A DNA stretch of 64,000 bases. Origin: an uncultured Eubacteriales bacterium. Lineage in GTDB: Bacteria > Bacillota > Clostridia > Christensenellales > Aristaeellaceae. The stretch covers positions 23,503-87,502 of the forward strand of contig CACWZI010000001.1 of assembly GCA_902765305.1 (NCBI GenBank), given 5' to 3'. Below, piece by piece: positions 15,607 through 23,287 of the stretch. The translations under genes were made by a program, and so were the position numbers. Each line of letters opens with the position of its first letter. Positions within the stretch are counted from its first letter, which is position 1. A model generated the notes under the pieces. That model had not been told where the DNA came from. It worked only from the letters and a program-made list of their open reading frames with translations, and did no database searches.

Positions 15607-16770
15607 ATGGGACAAGTCAAAAAGGAGTGGCGACTTTCTGTGGATTTCAAGACGATATTTTCAATCTTGAAGAACCGTTTATCGGACGGCGATGATGTAC
15701 CATCTTTTTTTCGTGAACTTCTGGCTATGATTACGAGCGTATCGGAAGCCGATTGGGGCACAAAGAAAGATCCGTCATCACGTGTGAAGGATGACACTTT
15801 GCGAAGCTATAGCAAACGGGGCTTGACTAAGGCGTTTGCAAAAAGCATTGTATATCGTCTGACTCCTGAGCGATTGACGTCTATGATTCAAAAGAGGCCA
15901 CCGGCACTTCGTCAAGCACTGGCTGAGGATTTCCAGCCCTACAACGATTCCGCAAATAAAGACAATGTGGGAAAGATCGTTGCAGACCTTCTCGTGGAGA
16001 TCATTCGTACCGCAGCAGGCATCGTTCCCGCTGACGAGCTGATTGTAATAAAGCAGCAGGAAACGGCTGTTGAGCTAAAGCATAAATACGGTGAATTACT
16101 TAGGAATGAAGCAGGTGATTGTTGTCCCTTCCCTGGTTGCGGAAGAGCATTGTTTATTACAAACGGGGACAAGGCTATTCCCAGTTACGAAGTTTGCATC
16201 ATCGATAAGGGGAAAGGCGATAGTATAACAAACCTCATAGCCCTGTGTCCGAATTGCTATGCCGTGTACAGTGTGGACACGGATAAAGCAAAAACTCGAG
16301 AGCTGAATGCGGTCAAGAAAATACTGCTTGGACATAAAGAGAGCGCTCGTCTGCTTGACAACCTGCCTTTAGAGAAGGGAATCATCGCTGTAATCAGCAG
16401 GATACGAAAGCTTGACGAGAAAGATTTGGAGGACGCGACGCTTGATCCAAAGGAGATTAAGCAAAAGCTGATCCGTTCTGAAAGCTATGCTTTGTATAAA
16501 ACGGTAAACGACTATGTGAGTACATATTATGTGCGCCTTCGAGAAATCATGGTCAATTTGGATAAGCGCGGTGAAATTGATTATGATGAAATACAGGATC
16601 AGATGAAGGCACTGTACCGAAGACTGAAAAAAACGAAAAAGTCCCGGGAAGAGATTTTTAATGAGATTGTTGAGAAGATACACCGTGTGACACTGCAAGA
16701 GGCTTTGTATTGCCAGATCGTGGTATCCTACTTTATCCAGAGCTGTGAGGTATTCGATGCAATTGCCTAA
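15607..16770 (+). CDS. ABC-3C first component: treble-clef/HNH-like domain with coupling C-terminus
   Basis: 387 residues. Residues ~165-225 hold an HNH-type treble clef: CPFPGCG, then YEVCIIDKGKGDSITNLIA, then LCPNCYAVYS. In active HNH nucleases the middle and last segments carry catalytic histidines (DHI and CPNCH); here they are VCIID and CPNCY, so the zinc fold is kept but the catalytic residues appear lost. The C-terminal ~150 residues are helical and match the coupling domain expected of the effector subunit in ABC-three-component conflict systems. Start: ATG at 15607 has a weak ribosome site; GTG at 15640 follows AAGGAG at a longer than usual distance. Overlaps the next gene. Confidence 0.78.
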   Translation: MGQVKKEWRLSVDFKTIFSILKNRLSDGDDVPSFFRELLAMITSVSEADWGTKKDPSSRVKDDTLRSYSKRGLTKAFAKSIVYRLTPERLTSMIQKRPPALRQALAEDFQPYNDSANKDNVGKIVADLLVEIIRTAAGIVPADELIVIKQQETAVELKHKYGELLRNEAGDCCPFPGCGRALFITNGDKAIPSYEVCIIDKGKGDSITNLIALCPNCYAVYSVDTDKAKTRELNAVKKILLGHKESARLLDNLPLEKGIIAVISRIRKLDEKDLEDATLDPKEIKQKLIRSESYALYKTVNDYVSTYYVRLREIMVNLDKRGEIDYDEIQDQMKALYRRLKKTKKSREEIFNEIVEKIHRVTLQEALYCQIVVSYFIQSCEVFDAIA

Positions 16771-16981
16771 CAAACTATACTCATATGAGAATAGCACCTT
16801 GGCATTAATCCCAATGGTTCTGCGTGAACTTGAAAATGGGCCGATACCTGCCAATCTGCTGTACCTGAGTTTAAGACAGGCTCTCAAAGATCCAACGGAC
16901 TATTTATCCGTTATGGATTGTCTTTACGCTCTTAGAGCCATTGACATCAGTGAAGAAGGGAATGTATTCCGATGCTTATAG
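16757..16981 (+). CDS. ABC-3C middle component (winged-helix type)
   Basis: About 74 residues. The compact pattern of LALIPMVLREL...NLLYLSLRQAL, with a small C-terminal strand, fits the winged-helix middle component that bridges effector and ATPase in ABC-3C systems. It starts inside the preceding gene (14-nt overlap; GTGAGG upstream of the ATG) and overlaps the following gene by 10 nt, so stoichiometry is probably set by translational coupling. Confidence 0.72.
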   Translation: MQLPNKLYSYENSTLALIPMVLRELENGPIPANLLYLSLRQALKDPTDYLSVMDCLYALRAIDISEEGNVFRCL

Positions 16982-18615
16982 AGATGCACTCTCCAGTATT
17001 CAAAGAGAAGGGTTCTGTGCGTCCGCCTGTCAAGTTTGGGCCGGGCTTAAATGTCGTGCTTGGAAAAGAGAACGGTGAGAACTCCATTGGTAAATCATCA
17101 GCGCTACTCGCTATAGATTTTGTATTCGGTGGAAATACTTATCTAAAGAGCGATGGCGTTCATCACATCGGCGATCACACAATATTCTTCACATTCTGTT
17201 TTGAAGGAAAGGAGCACTATTTTGCCCGCAGTACTGCGGATTCAGAGTATATCCATGTCTGTACGTCAGATTTTCAGCTTACCGGGGCGAAATGGGAAAG
17301 GGCGGAGTTTACCGACTGGTTGAAACAAATGTATCATATGGATTTCCCGGGCCTCTCGTTTCGCTCGACTCTCAGTAGCTTCTTCCGAATCTACGGAAAA
17401 GAAAATACAGATGAGAGAAAGCCTCTTAGAGGACTGCCCGGTCAAAGCATGGAGAAATCCATTGATGTGCTGGTTAAGCTGTTTGACCGATATAAAGACA
17501 TTGATGTTTATAATGGCCGACTGGAGGAGCAAAAAAAGAAGCTGGCTGCATTTCGTGAGGCCAGACGATATCGTTTTGTGCCGGATTTGGTGGGTGGTAA
17601 ACCTCAGTATGAGGAGAACATAACCTACATTCGTGAGCTTGAAGCTGAATTGGAAAACCTGACTGAGACACAGAGCTTCGAAGCTGATGAACAGAGTATT
17701 GAGAAAGCTCGAATTAAGGCTGAACTGACCAACGATAAGCTCCAGCTTGAGACTCAGCTTCAGGCGTTAGAGCGGAGATTAAAACTGATCTCCATGAACA
17801 TGGAGTTTGGTCTTTATCCTACCGAAGCCGACCTGTCCGCGCTCCAGGAATTCTTCCCCGGCGTCAATCTCCGAAAAATATATGAAGTAGAGCAATACCA
17901 CCAGAAATTGGCTTCTATCCTTGATCAGCAATTCGAGGAGGAAAGGCAAACGGTCGAAGCCGAAATTTCCCAAGTTAAAGCCCAATTGGAAGGGATCAAA
18001 GAGGAACTCAGAAAGCTGGGATTTGTTGGGAACCTAACAAAAGATTTTTTGGACAAACATGCGGAATTAAAGGGAAGAATTGATGCGCTCAAGGCGCAGA
18101 ACAATGCTTTTCTGACGCTCAACGACTTACAAGATGCCAGAAGGATTGCGGATGAGCAACTGAAACGGGCAATTAAAGATGTTCTTTTTGATCTGCAAAG
18201 CGCAATCAATGGAAAGATGAAGGAGTATAACGATACTTTGTTTGCTGACAGTCGGAAAGCTCCCCACGTGTCGTTCTATGAATACAACAGTTATCATTTT
18301 GAAACGCCGGATGATACGGGAACAGGATCAAATTACAAAGGTCTGGTTATCTACGATTTGGCAATCCTGGCGTTGACAGCATTGCCAGCAATAGCCCACG
18401 ATTCTCTCATATTGAAGAATATCAGCGACGAGTCCATCGACGGTATTATGAGAATCTATGAAGCGAGCGAAAAACAGGTCTTCATTGCCTTTGATAAGCA
18501 AGCGGCTTATAAGGACGATACCAGAAGAATTCTGCTGGCGCATACAGTGCTGAAGCTCTCAGATGGTAATTGTGAGCTGTACGGCGAATCATGGAATAAG
18601 GAGAATGCCCAATGA
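16972..18615 (+). CDS. ABC-3C ATPase, SMC/RecN-like (DUF2326)
   Basis: 547 residues. Walker A is GKENGENSIGKSSAL at ~residues 31-45. Residues ~180-400 form a long coiled coil (QKKKLAAFREARRY..., QLEGIKEELRKL). The C-terminal head carries LVIYDLAILALTALPAIAHDS and IRRILLAHTVL-type segments typical of DUF2326. Such ATPases resemble SMC/RecN proteins, sense or clamp DNA, and in ABC-3C systems are thought to control the effector; the trigger is unknown. AT-rich relative to the upstream phage block. Confidence 0.85.
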   Translation: MLIEMHSPVFKEKGSVRPPVKFGPGLNVVLGKENGENSIGKSSALLAIDFVFGGNTYLKSDGVHHIGDHTIFFTFCFEGKEHYFARSTADSEYIHVCTSDFQLTGAKWERAEFTDWLKQMYHMDFPGLSFRSTLSSFFRIYGKENTDERKPLRGLPGQSMEKSIDVLVKLFDRYKDIDVYNGRLEEQKKKLAAFREARRYRFVPDLVGGKPQYEENITYIRELEAELENLTETQSFEADEQSIEKARIKAELTNDKLQLETQLQALERRLKLISMNMEFGLYPTEADLSALQEFFPGVNLRKIYEVEQYHQKLASILDQQFEEERQTVEAEISQVKAQLEGIKEELRKLGFVGNLTKDFLDKHAELKGRIDALKAQNNAFLTLNDLQDARRIADEQLKRAIKDVLFDLQSAINGKMKEYNDTLFADSRKAPHVSFYEYNSYHFETPDDTGTGSNYKGLVIYDLAILALTALPAIAHDSLILKNISDESIDGIMRIYEASEKQVFIAFDKQAAYKDDTRRILLAHTVLKLSDGNCELYGESWNKENAQ

Positions 18616-18827
18616 AAATGAGTTATAAACGGCTGTGGAAACTTCTTATTGACCGGGATATGAGCAAGACTGCTCTTCGCCAGGCTGCTGGAATCAGTTC
18701 TTCTTCTATGGCGAAACTGACCAAGGGCGAGAATGTTACTACGACCGTACTTGTCAAGATTTGTGAAGCACTGCATTGTGGCCTTGATGACATCGCAGAA
18801 ATCGTTGAAGAAGATGGGCCTGTATAA
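18612..18827 (+). CDS. Small XRE-family regulator closing the ABC-3C operon
   Basis: A 71-residue Cro/CI helix-turn-helix protein (LLIDRDMSKTALRQAAGISS, then KLTKGENVTTTVLVKICEAL), of the YozG type. ATG overlaps the ATPase stop by 4 nt (ATGA). Placement as the last coupled gene suggests autoregulation of the operon. Confidence 0.85.
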   Translation: MKMSYKRLWKLLIDRDMSKTALRQAAGISSSSMAKLTKGENVTTTVLVKICEALHCGLDDIAEIVEEDGPV

Positions 18828-18840
18828 TTAACTACTGAAA

Positions 18841-18870
18841 TTGCATTGAAGTTGTTATTTGGTATATAAT
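18841..18870 (+). promoter_or_regulatory. Promoter of the DAC-like gene
   Basis: TTGCAT (18841-18846), 18-bp spacer, TATAAT (18865-18870). The start codon is ~95 nt downstream. Confidence 0.6.
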
Positions 18871-18964
18871 AGTACCCGGATAACATTGCAAAAAGTATTG
18901 CTGTCGCAAAACAGCTTCATATACAAGTGAAATCATCGACAAGATACAATAAGGATGTGGGAAA

Positions 18965-20386
18965 ATGAATTCCATGAAGATAAGGAACGTAAAAGAAGAA
19001 TACAAGCATTTTCTTGTAACATACCTGTTACCGCTGATCGGAATATCCTACAACAATAATTTGATGCCTATCCCCGAAGTACAGGGAGAACTACCCAAAG
19101 CGTCATCTTCTTATATACGCTGCACAAATGACAGAATCTTTTTTTCGACCCATGATGTGGACATGTTCTATTTAGAATGGAATCACGGACTGTCCGGGGA
19201 TAGTATAGCGTTTGCGCGCGAGGTTATCAGCGCCTTCTTTGGCGTGTCCACATACAGTAGGCCCAAAAATTTAAAGGCTGCGAAAATCCGATACAGCGAA
19301 GATTTCATTCGTGAGGCAAATTATCGTCTCGCAATTCAGAAGGGCATTTGTGACTGGTGCGCGGGAAAGAAGAACGAAAAGCTGTATGCGCTGATTCAGG
19401 CTTTAGAGCATTGGTCGGTACAGACATACGAGGGAAACAAGGTTACATTTGGTTTCATCTATAACCCCGAGGCAAAATCCCCGCTCAGAAACGATGATTA
19501 CGGCGACTGGCTGAAATTTCTGAACGACGACTATTCAGCCGCGTTTTCCGATTGCATCCATTCCGTGATCGAGATCGATGAAAACTGCAATCTCTCAAGG
19601 CACCTGTCCATAACGGAAACTGGCATCATAGAGAAATACCGCCTTTCAGCCCGTCTTCCCTACAGATTCGCCAGAATCATTGAAAAGTACGTGACCGGCT
19701 CGTGCGTCGGTATTTTCCTGTTGAAGAACGGCGATATACTCATTTCTAAAAACCGTGCCGTACAGCTGATTAAACGCAACCTGAGATGGCTCAACCTGAG
19801 TTACGATACATTCCTGAACATGGTCAGAAGCAGGCCGGAGACGGCGGATATCTCTGAAGACCTGATTGAACAGATATATGCGTCTGTGCTCGATGTGTCG
19901 TTCGCGCATACGGGCGGCATTATCGCGGTGATACCGGATATTTCAAGGCTGATATCCGGTCAGGACCCGGTTTTGAATATCTGCGACAACCTTCTCGATA
20001 ATCGCGACCTGCGCGCGATGGAAATGGAAATGCGCAAATCCAATGTATACACCGGTCTGTCCCCAGCCGAAATCAATAAAGAACTGTCAAAAAGGCTTCT
20101 GAAACGAAAGATGGTGAAATATCTTGTTGCGGAAAGAGCGTTTCCTGCAATAGATCGCAAGCTCCGCGCGGAACTCATCTCTATGGACGGCGCTTGTATA
20201 CTGGATTATACAGGGAGGGTTTGCGCTGTTGGCGCAATCATCCGCAACGACAGCGGCTCCTCCGGGGGAGGCCGAAACGCAGCGGCCAAAAAGCTCTCCA
20301 AATACAAAGGCCTTGCCGTGAAGGTATCGACCGACGGATATATCGAATTGTTTATTCAGGGAGAGCGGGTTTATGAGATTAAATAA
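18965..20386 (+). CDS. Diadenylate-cyclase-like (DisA_N/DAC) protein with N-terminal sensor region
   Basis: 473 residues. The C-terminal ~100 residues resemble a DAC domain: the DGA motif in SMDGACILD (residues 408-410), 'GRVCAVGAII', then SGSSGGGRNAAAKKLSKYKG, and VKVSTDGYIELFIQG where DAC proteins have 'VSEExGxI'. Canonical enzymes have GTRHR at the phosphate-binding loop; here it reads GGRNA, so two of the three RHR residues are replaced. DAC enzymes make c-di-AMP from two ATP; with this change the protein may bind a nucleotide without cyclising it, or make something else. The first ~370 residues are not recognised and could be a sensor, as in the DACN-type families. ATG at 18965 follows AAGGATGTGGG. 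Confidence 0.7.
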   Translation: MNSMKIRNVKEEYKHFLVTYLLPLIGISYNNNLMPIPEVQGELPKASSSYIRCTNDRIFFSTHDVDMFYLEWNHGLSGDSIAFAREVISAFFGVSTYSRPKNLKAAKIRYSEDFIREANYRLAIQKGICDWCAGKKNEKLYALIQALEHWSVQTYEGNKVTFGFIYNPEAKSPLRNDDYGDWLKFLNDDYSAAFSDCIHSVIEIDENCNLSRHLSITETGIIEKYRLSARLPYRFARIIEKYVTGSCVGIFLLKNGDILISKNRAVQLIKRNLRWLNLSYDTFLNMVRSRPETADISEDLIEQIYASVLDVSFAHTGGIIAVIPDISRLISGQDPVLNICDNLLDNRDLRAMEMEMRKSNVYTGLSPAEINKELSKRLLKRKMVKYLVAERAFPAIDRKLRAELISMDGACILDYTGRVCAVGAIIRNDSGSSGGGRNAAAKKLSKYKGLAVKVSTDGYIELFIQGERVYEIK

Positions 20387-20441
20387 TACAGCGCTGAATC
20401 GGTGCCACACAGGGCGATGGCATTTTTAATAAATAATTAAC

Positions 20442-20469
20442 TTGACAGCGCATGGAAAGAGAGTATAAT
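20442..20469 (+). promoter_or_regulatory. Consensus promoter of a non-coding RNA
   Basis: TTGACA (20442-20447), 16-bp spacer, TATAAT (20464-20469). No start codon with a ribosome site follows; a structured, terminated sequence does. Confidence 0.85.
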
Positions 20470-20475
20470 ATCTTG

Positions 20476-20616
20476 TTAAGTCTAATAGACTTTTTAGAAC
20501 AAAGTCGGTGCAGCGATACGTCGCAAGCATCGGATTGCAGAGAAATCTGCAAGCACGACAGACGAACAGTCTGGACAGAGGGCTTGGGATAGGTTGCTAT
20601 TCTGGGCTCTCTTTTT
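20476..20616 (+). ncRNA. Structured non-coding RNA, ~140 nt, unknown class
   Basis: Five hairpins follow the promoter: AAGTCT-aat-AGACTT plus T-run at 20478-20495; GGTGC-a-GCGA-tacg-TCGC-aa-GCATC at ~20507-20531; TGCAGA-GAAA-TCTGCA (a GNRA tetraloop) at ~20536-20551; CAGAC-gaaca-GTCTG at ~20559-20573; and a 16-bp stem with loop GTTG at 20577-20612 followed by TTTTT, an intrinsic terminator. The first hairpin with its T-run could also act as an early terminator. I do not recognise the RNA family. It lies 90 nt after the DAC-like gene, on the same strand. Confidence 0.75.
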
Positions 20617-20629
20617 GTTTGCCGTAATT

Positions 20630-20760
20630 GTTCAGCCTACGACTGAACAGTTACCTCGGATGTGGAGCAATCTCCCCATCCGACACCCCGGAGCCTGCCG
20701 GCCCGTTCGGGCGGTTAACCGTTGGCTGTTAATCCTTGTCCCATGAAAAGCGTTCCCATC
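20630..20760 (+). other. Further hairpin-rich non-coding stretch
   Basis: Stable stems occur at 20630-20648 (GTTCAG-cctacga-CTGAAC), 20657-20682 (CGGATG...CATCCG with loop caat) and around 20698-20712 (GCCCG-tt-CGGGC). No open frame with a ribosome site. It may be a second RNA or the tail of the same regulatory region. Confidence 0.45.
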
Positions 20761-20829
20761 CCAGAAACAGGTGTAGTTTGAGATATATCTACTGCATTGT
20801 TGTTTCTTTATTACTCAGACAATCAATTT

Positions 20830-20935
20830 GTTACCCTCGCACCGAGGGTAACAAGAGGCAACATTGTATCAAAACAAGCGTTTCTTTCCAAACCCAGAAA
20901 AACGTCTGAAAACATCTGTTTTCGGGCGTTTTTCC
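20830..20935 (+). other. Hairpin, conserved 31-nt block and terminator-like hairpin, copy 2
   Basis: GTTACCCTCG-cac-CGAGGGTAAC (20830-20852), then the 31-nt block 20861-20891 shared with 10236-10266, then AGAAAAACGTCTGAAAAC paired with GTTTTCGGGCGTTTTTCC (20896-20935). Same order as at 10160-10306 although the hairpin stems differ in sequence, so structure is conserved rather than bases. Confidence 0.55.
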
Positions 20936-21053
20936 GTATATTTGGAATGGATTTGAATGAATTGTTCGGAAAACTGGGGCGGTAGGATGGTTCGCCTGCC
21001 GGAAACGATTCGTCAATTGATACCCCAATTCAAGAGCGTTCTGCGATTATCTA

Positions 21054-21083
21054 TTGACAAAAGTACTCCCATAGGAGTATAAT
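21054..21083 (+). promoter_or_regulatory. Promoter with palindromic operator for the DUF3990 toxin operon
   Basis: TTGACA (21054-21059), 18-bp spacer, TATAAT (21078-21083). The spacer holds a perfect inverted repeat TACTCC-cata-GGAGTA (21064-21079) that a repressor could occupy to block RNA polymerase; the HTH antitoxin is the obvious candidate. Confidence 0.8.
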
Positions 21084-21103
21084 TGAATTGCGGAGGTGGT
21101 CGC

Positions 21104-21781
21104 ATGAAGCGGACGATTTACCATGGCTCCAATCACATCATCCAGAAGCCGATTTATGGCGGTGGGAAACGATACAACGATTACGGTCAGGGCTTTTACT
21201 GCACCGACAGTTTGGACATGGCCAAGGAGTGGGGCGTCGGAAAGGGCGTCAATGGCTTTGCCAACAGGTATTCCATTGAGTGCGACGGCTTGGAAATCCT
21301 GGACTTGAACGATCCGAAGTTCTGCATTTTGAACTGGTTGGCGGTGCTGCTGGAGAATCGTGAGTTTGACGCCGGTTCGCCGCTGGCATACCAGGCGAAG
21401 GAGTATCTGCTTGAGACCTTTCGCGTCGATTATCACGACTGCGATTGCATGATCGGCTATCGCGCCGACGACAGCTATTTTTCATTCGCGCAGGATTTCA
21501 TCAACGGCACGATTTCCTTTCGGCAGCTGAATCGGGCGATGCATCTGGGCAAGCTGGGTCAGCAATTTGTTCTCAAAAGCGAGAAGGCATTTGATCGCAT
21601 CACCTTTGAAGGATACGAGATCGCGGAGAGCACGGAGTGGTACATCAAAAAGATGGCGCGTGACCAAGCGGCCCGGCGGGAATACTTCGACGTGGAGCGC
21701 AATCGCATCGAGCGGAATGACTTGTTTGTCACGCAGATTTTGAGCGAGGAGATGAAGCCGAATGATCCACGCTTACGATAA
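21104..21781 (+). CDS. DUF3990 protein, ADP-ribosyltransferase-type toxin
   Basis: 225 residues. The N-terminus carries the DUF3990 signature: TIYHGSNHIIQKPIYG, then YNDYGQGFYCTDSLDMAKEW, which matches the NAD-binding H and Y elements of the ART fold (compare H-Y-[EDQ] families). It probably modifies a target macromolecule with ADP-ribose and is toxic when free. ATG at 21104 follows GGAGGTGG. The gene overlaps the downstream HTH protein by 20 nt, the usual toxin-first arrangement of this pair. Confidence 0.85.
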   Translation: MKRTIYHGSNHIIQKPIYGGGKRYNDYGQGFYCTDSLDMAKEWGVGKGVNGFANRYSIECDGLEILDLNDPKFCILNWLAVLLENREFDAGSPLAYQAKEYLLETFRVDYHDCDCMIGYRADDSYFSFAQDFINGTISFRQLNRAMHLGKLGQQFVLKSEKAFDRITFEGYEIAESTEWYIKKMARDQAARREYFDVERNRIERNDLFVTQILSEEMKPNDPRLR

Positions 21782-22397
21782 GCTGTATTTGGAAAAGGCA
21801 CGTGCAGCGCTGGCGCGCATGCTCGACTTTGCCGCGTATGATCTGCACTATGATATCGCGGTGTTCTTCGACCTCTTCATCTCTTCCGGCGTTGCGACGC
21901 TGTTTGAGCAGGGCGATGTGAACACGTTGGTCGGGAAATCGGGTGTTGAGTTGGCCTACGAAGTGATCGAGCGCAGCGGCTTGACGGTGGAGAGGATAAA
22001 GCCCCGATACGCCATGGATCGCAGCGAGGAATACTGGACGGGTTGGGCGCTGGCGTGGTATCAGTGGGAAACGGGAATGTCCTTCGCTATGATCGTGCGC
22101 TACGTGCCGATCAAAGAGATTCAGCAGATGTACAATCCCTATCACGAGATGGACATTCGGCAATTCGCCGATCACATGGATGAGCTGATTCGGACGGCGA
22201 AGCCGGAAACCAATCTCAAACTTATTCGTCAGCAGAACGGTTTGAGCCAGAGACAGCTTGCCGAGCTGAGCGGAGTGCCTCTGAGAACCATCCAGCAGTA
22301 TGAACAACGGCAGAAGAACATCAACCGTGCGCAGGTGGAGCACATGGTCAAAATAGCGCGAGTGTTGAAATGTGAATCGTATTTACTTTGCGAATAA
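21762..22397 (+). CDS. DUF3791-like/HTH antitoxin partner of the DUF3990 toxin
   Basis: 211 residues. The N-terminal ~130 residues form a helical domain like those paired with DUF3990 toxins (LDFAAYDLHYDIAVFFDLF, ...). The C-terminal ~75 residues are a Cro/CI helix-turn-helix (LIRQQNGLSQRQLAELSGVP). The likely roles are neutralising the toxin and repressing the promoter at 21054. Translation starts inside the toxin gene after GAGGAGATG. Confidence 0.82.
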   Translation: MIHAYDKLYLEKARAALARMLDFAAYDLHYDIAVFFDLFISSGVATLFEQGDVNTLVGKSGVELAYEVIERSGLTVERIKPRYAMDRSEEYWTGWALAWYQWETGMSFAMIVRYVPIKEIQQMYNPYHEMDIRQFADHMDELIRTAKPETNLKLIRQQNGLSQRQLAELSGVPLRTIQQYEQRQKNINRAQVEHMVKIARVLKCESYLLCE

Positions 22398-22445
22398 GTA
22401 TAATCATATTCTTGATTGTATTATTACTTATTATTGTATTAAGGA

Positions 22446-22474
22446 TTGATTGTTTTAATGAAGTATAGTACAAT
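22446..22474 (+). promoter_or_regulatory. Promoter of the SLATT-RT locus
   Basis: TTGATT (22446-22451), 17-bp spacer, TACAAT (22469-22474). Confidence 0.65.
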
Positions 22475-22480
22475 GGAGGT

Positions 22481-22687
22481 GCCGGGGAGTTGCTTATGGC
22501 TGATGCCATGATTCTTACATAGGTAAGGATACTCTGTACTGATTAATCGCTGTTCCCTCTATTGGGGAAGCCTGTCAAGGGCTATGTAACATTCCTCAAG
22601 TGACTCTCTGGCAATTCCTATGAATAACTTTAGCATCATGAAAGGATATAAGGTTCACGCTATTGCAGGAACCGTAGGTCTATGTAA
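22481..22687 (+). ncRNA. Structured leader RNA of the SLATT-RT operon
   Basis: About 207 nt between the promoter and the GTG start hold no reading frame but several hairpins: ATGGC-tgat-GCCAT, CTTAC-atag-GTAAG, TTCCC-tctatt-GGGGAA, ATTC-ctat-GAAT and GGTTC...GAACC. CTTACATAG at 22514-22522 is exactly complementary to CTATGTAAG at 22680-22688, which ends on the first base of the SLATT start codon, and 8 nt also match CTATGTAA at 22582-22589. Bacterial RTs of retrons and related defence families use adjacent RNAs as templates, so this may be a template or control RNA; I cannot assign it to a retron class. Confidence 0.55.
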
Positions 22688-23287
22688 GTGGGAAAGAGCG
22701 AATCAAAAAAGCTTGAAGATAAGATTTGGCTTACAAGAAAATGCCGAATTAACGCATCTGAAAGGCTATTGAGGAAAGCTGTATATATTGAGTCTCTTAA
22801 TGTGTGGTATTCAACATGCATAATAATAATGTCTCTAATATCCTATATTAGGAAGAACAACGATCTTTCCTTATTGTCTCTGATTCTTTCAATTGGATTG
22901 ATAGTATCAATTGTTTATGTGAATGCAACAGGATTGCGTGACCGATCATTTGCCTTGAAGCAAAACTATATTGACTTACAGCTATTATTGCTTGAATTGG
23001 AGAGTGATACAGATACTAAACATGTGCATATTAAAAAGAAATACGGTGAATTACTCAAATCATCAGAGAATCATTTGCCTATTGATATGTATCATGTCAA
23101 AATGAGATCAGCTGATTTACGCTCTGAGATTTATTGGGGTGGTTGGTTTGCTATTATATGGCATTTTGTTTGGACAATATTATTGAAGTGTATCCTTATA
23201 GTACTTCCTGTTTGCTTGTTTTTGATTTTTGCTTTGAAAGGTGATCTACATGAAAGCATATCAACATTTTTATCAAGCCTTCTCTAA
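22688..23287 (+). CDS. SLATT-domain two-TM protein, predicted membrane effector
   Basis: 199 residues. Two transmembrane helices lie at ~41-75 (WYSTCIIIMSLISYI... with SLILSIGLIVSIVYV) and a final hydrophobic stretch at ~165-185. The middle has the SLATT-like helix 'ATGLRDRSFALKQNYIDLQL' and 'KKKYGELLKSSENH'. SLATT proteins are predicted pore-forming effectors attached to nucleotide-signalling or RT systems; family 5 is known to neighbour reverse transcriptases. Start GTG at 22688, ribosome site weak, overlapping the leader inverted repeat. Overlaps the RT gene by 38 nt. Confidence 0.75.
   Translation: MGKSESKKLEDKIWLTRKCRINASERLLRKAVYIESLNVWYSTCIIIMSLISYIRKNNDLSLLSLILSIGLIVSIVYVNATGLRDRSFALKQNYIDLQLLLLELESDTDTKHVHIKKKYGELLKSSENHLPIDMYHVKMRSADLRSEIYWGGWFAIIWHFVWTILLKCILIVLPVCLFLIFALKGDLHESISTFLSSLL

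Noticed and set aside
22481-22687. Typical retron msr-msd
   Set aside because: No clear a1/a2 arms of the usual length beyond the 9-bp pair, no VTG in the RT, and the order (RNA-SLATT-RT) does not match a class I can name. Kept as an unassigned leader.
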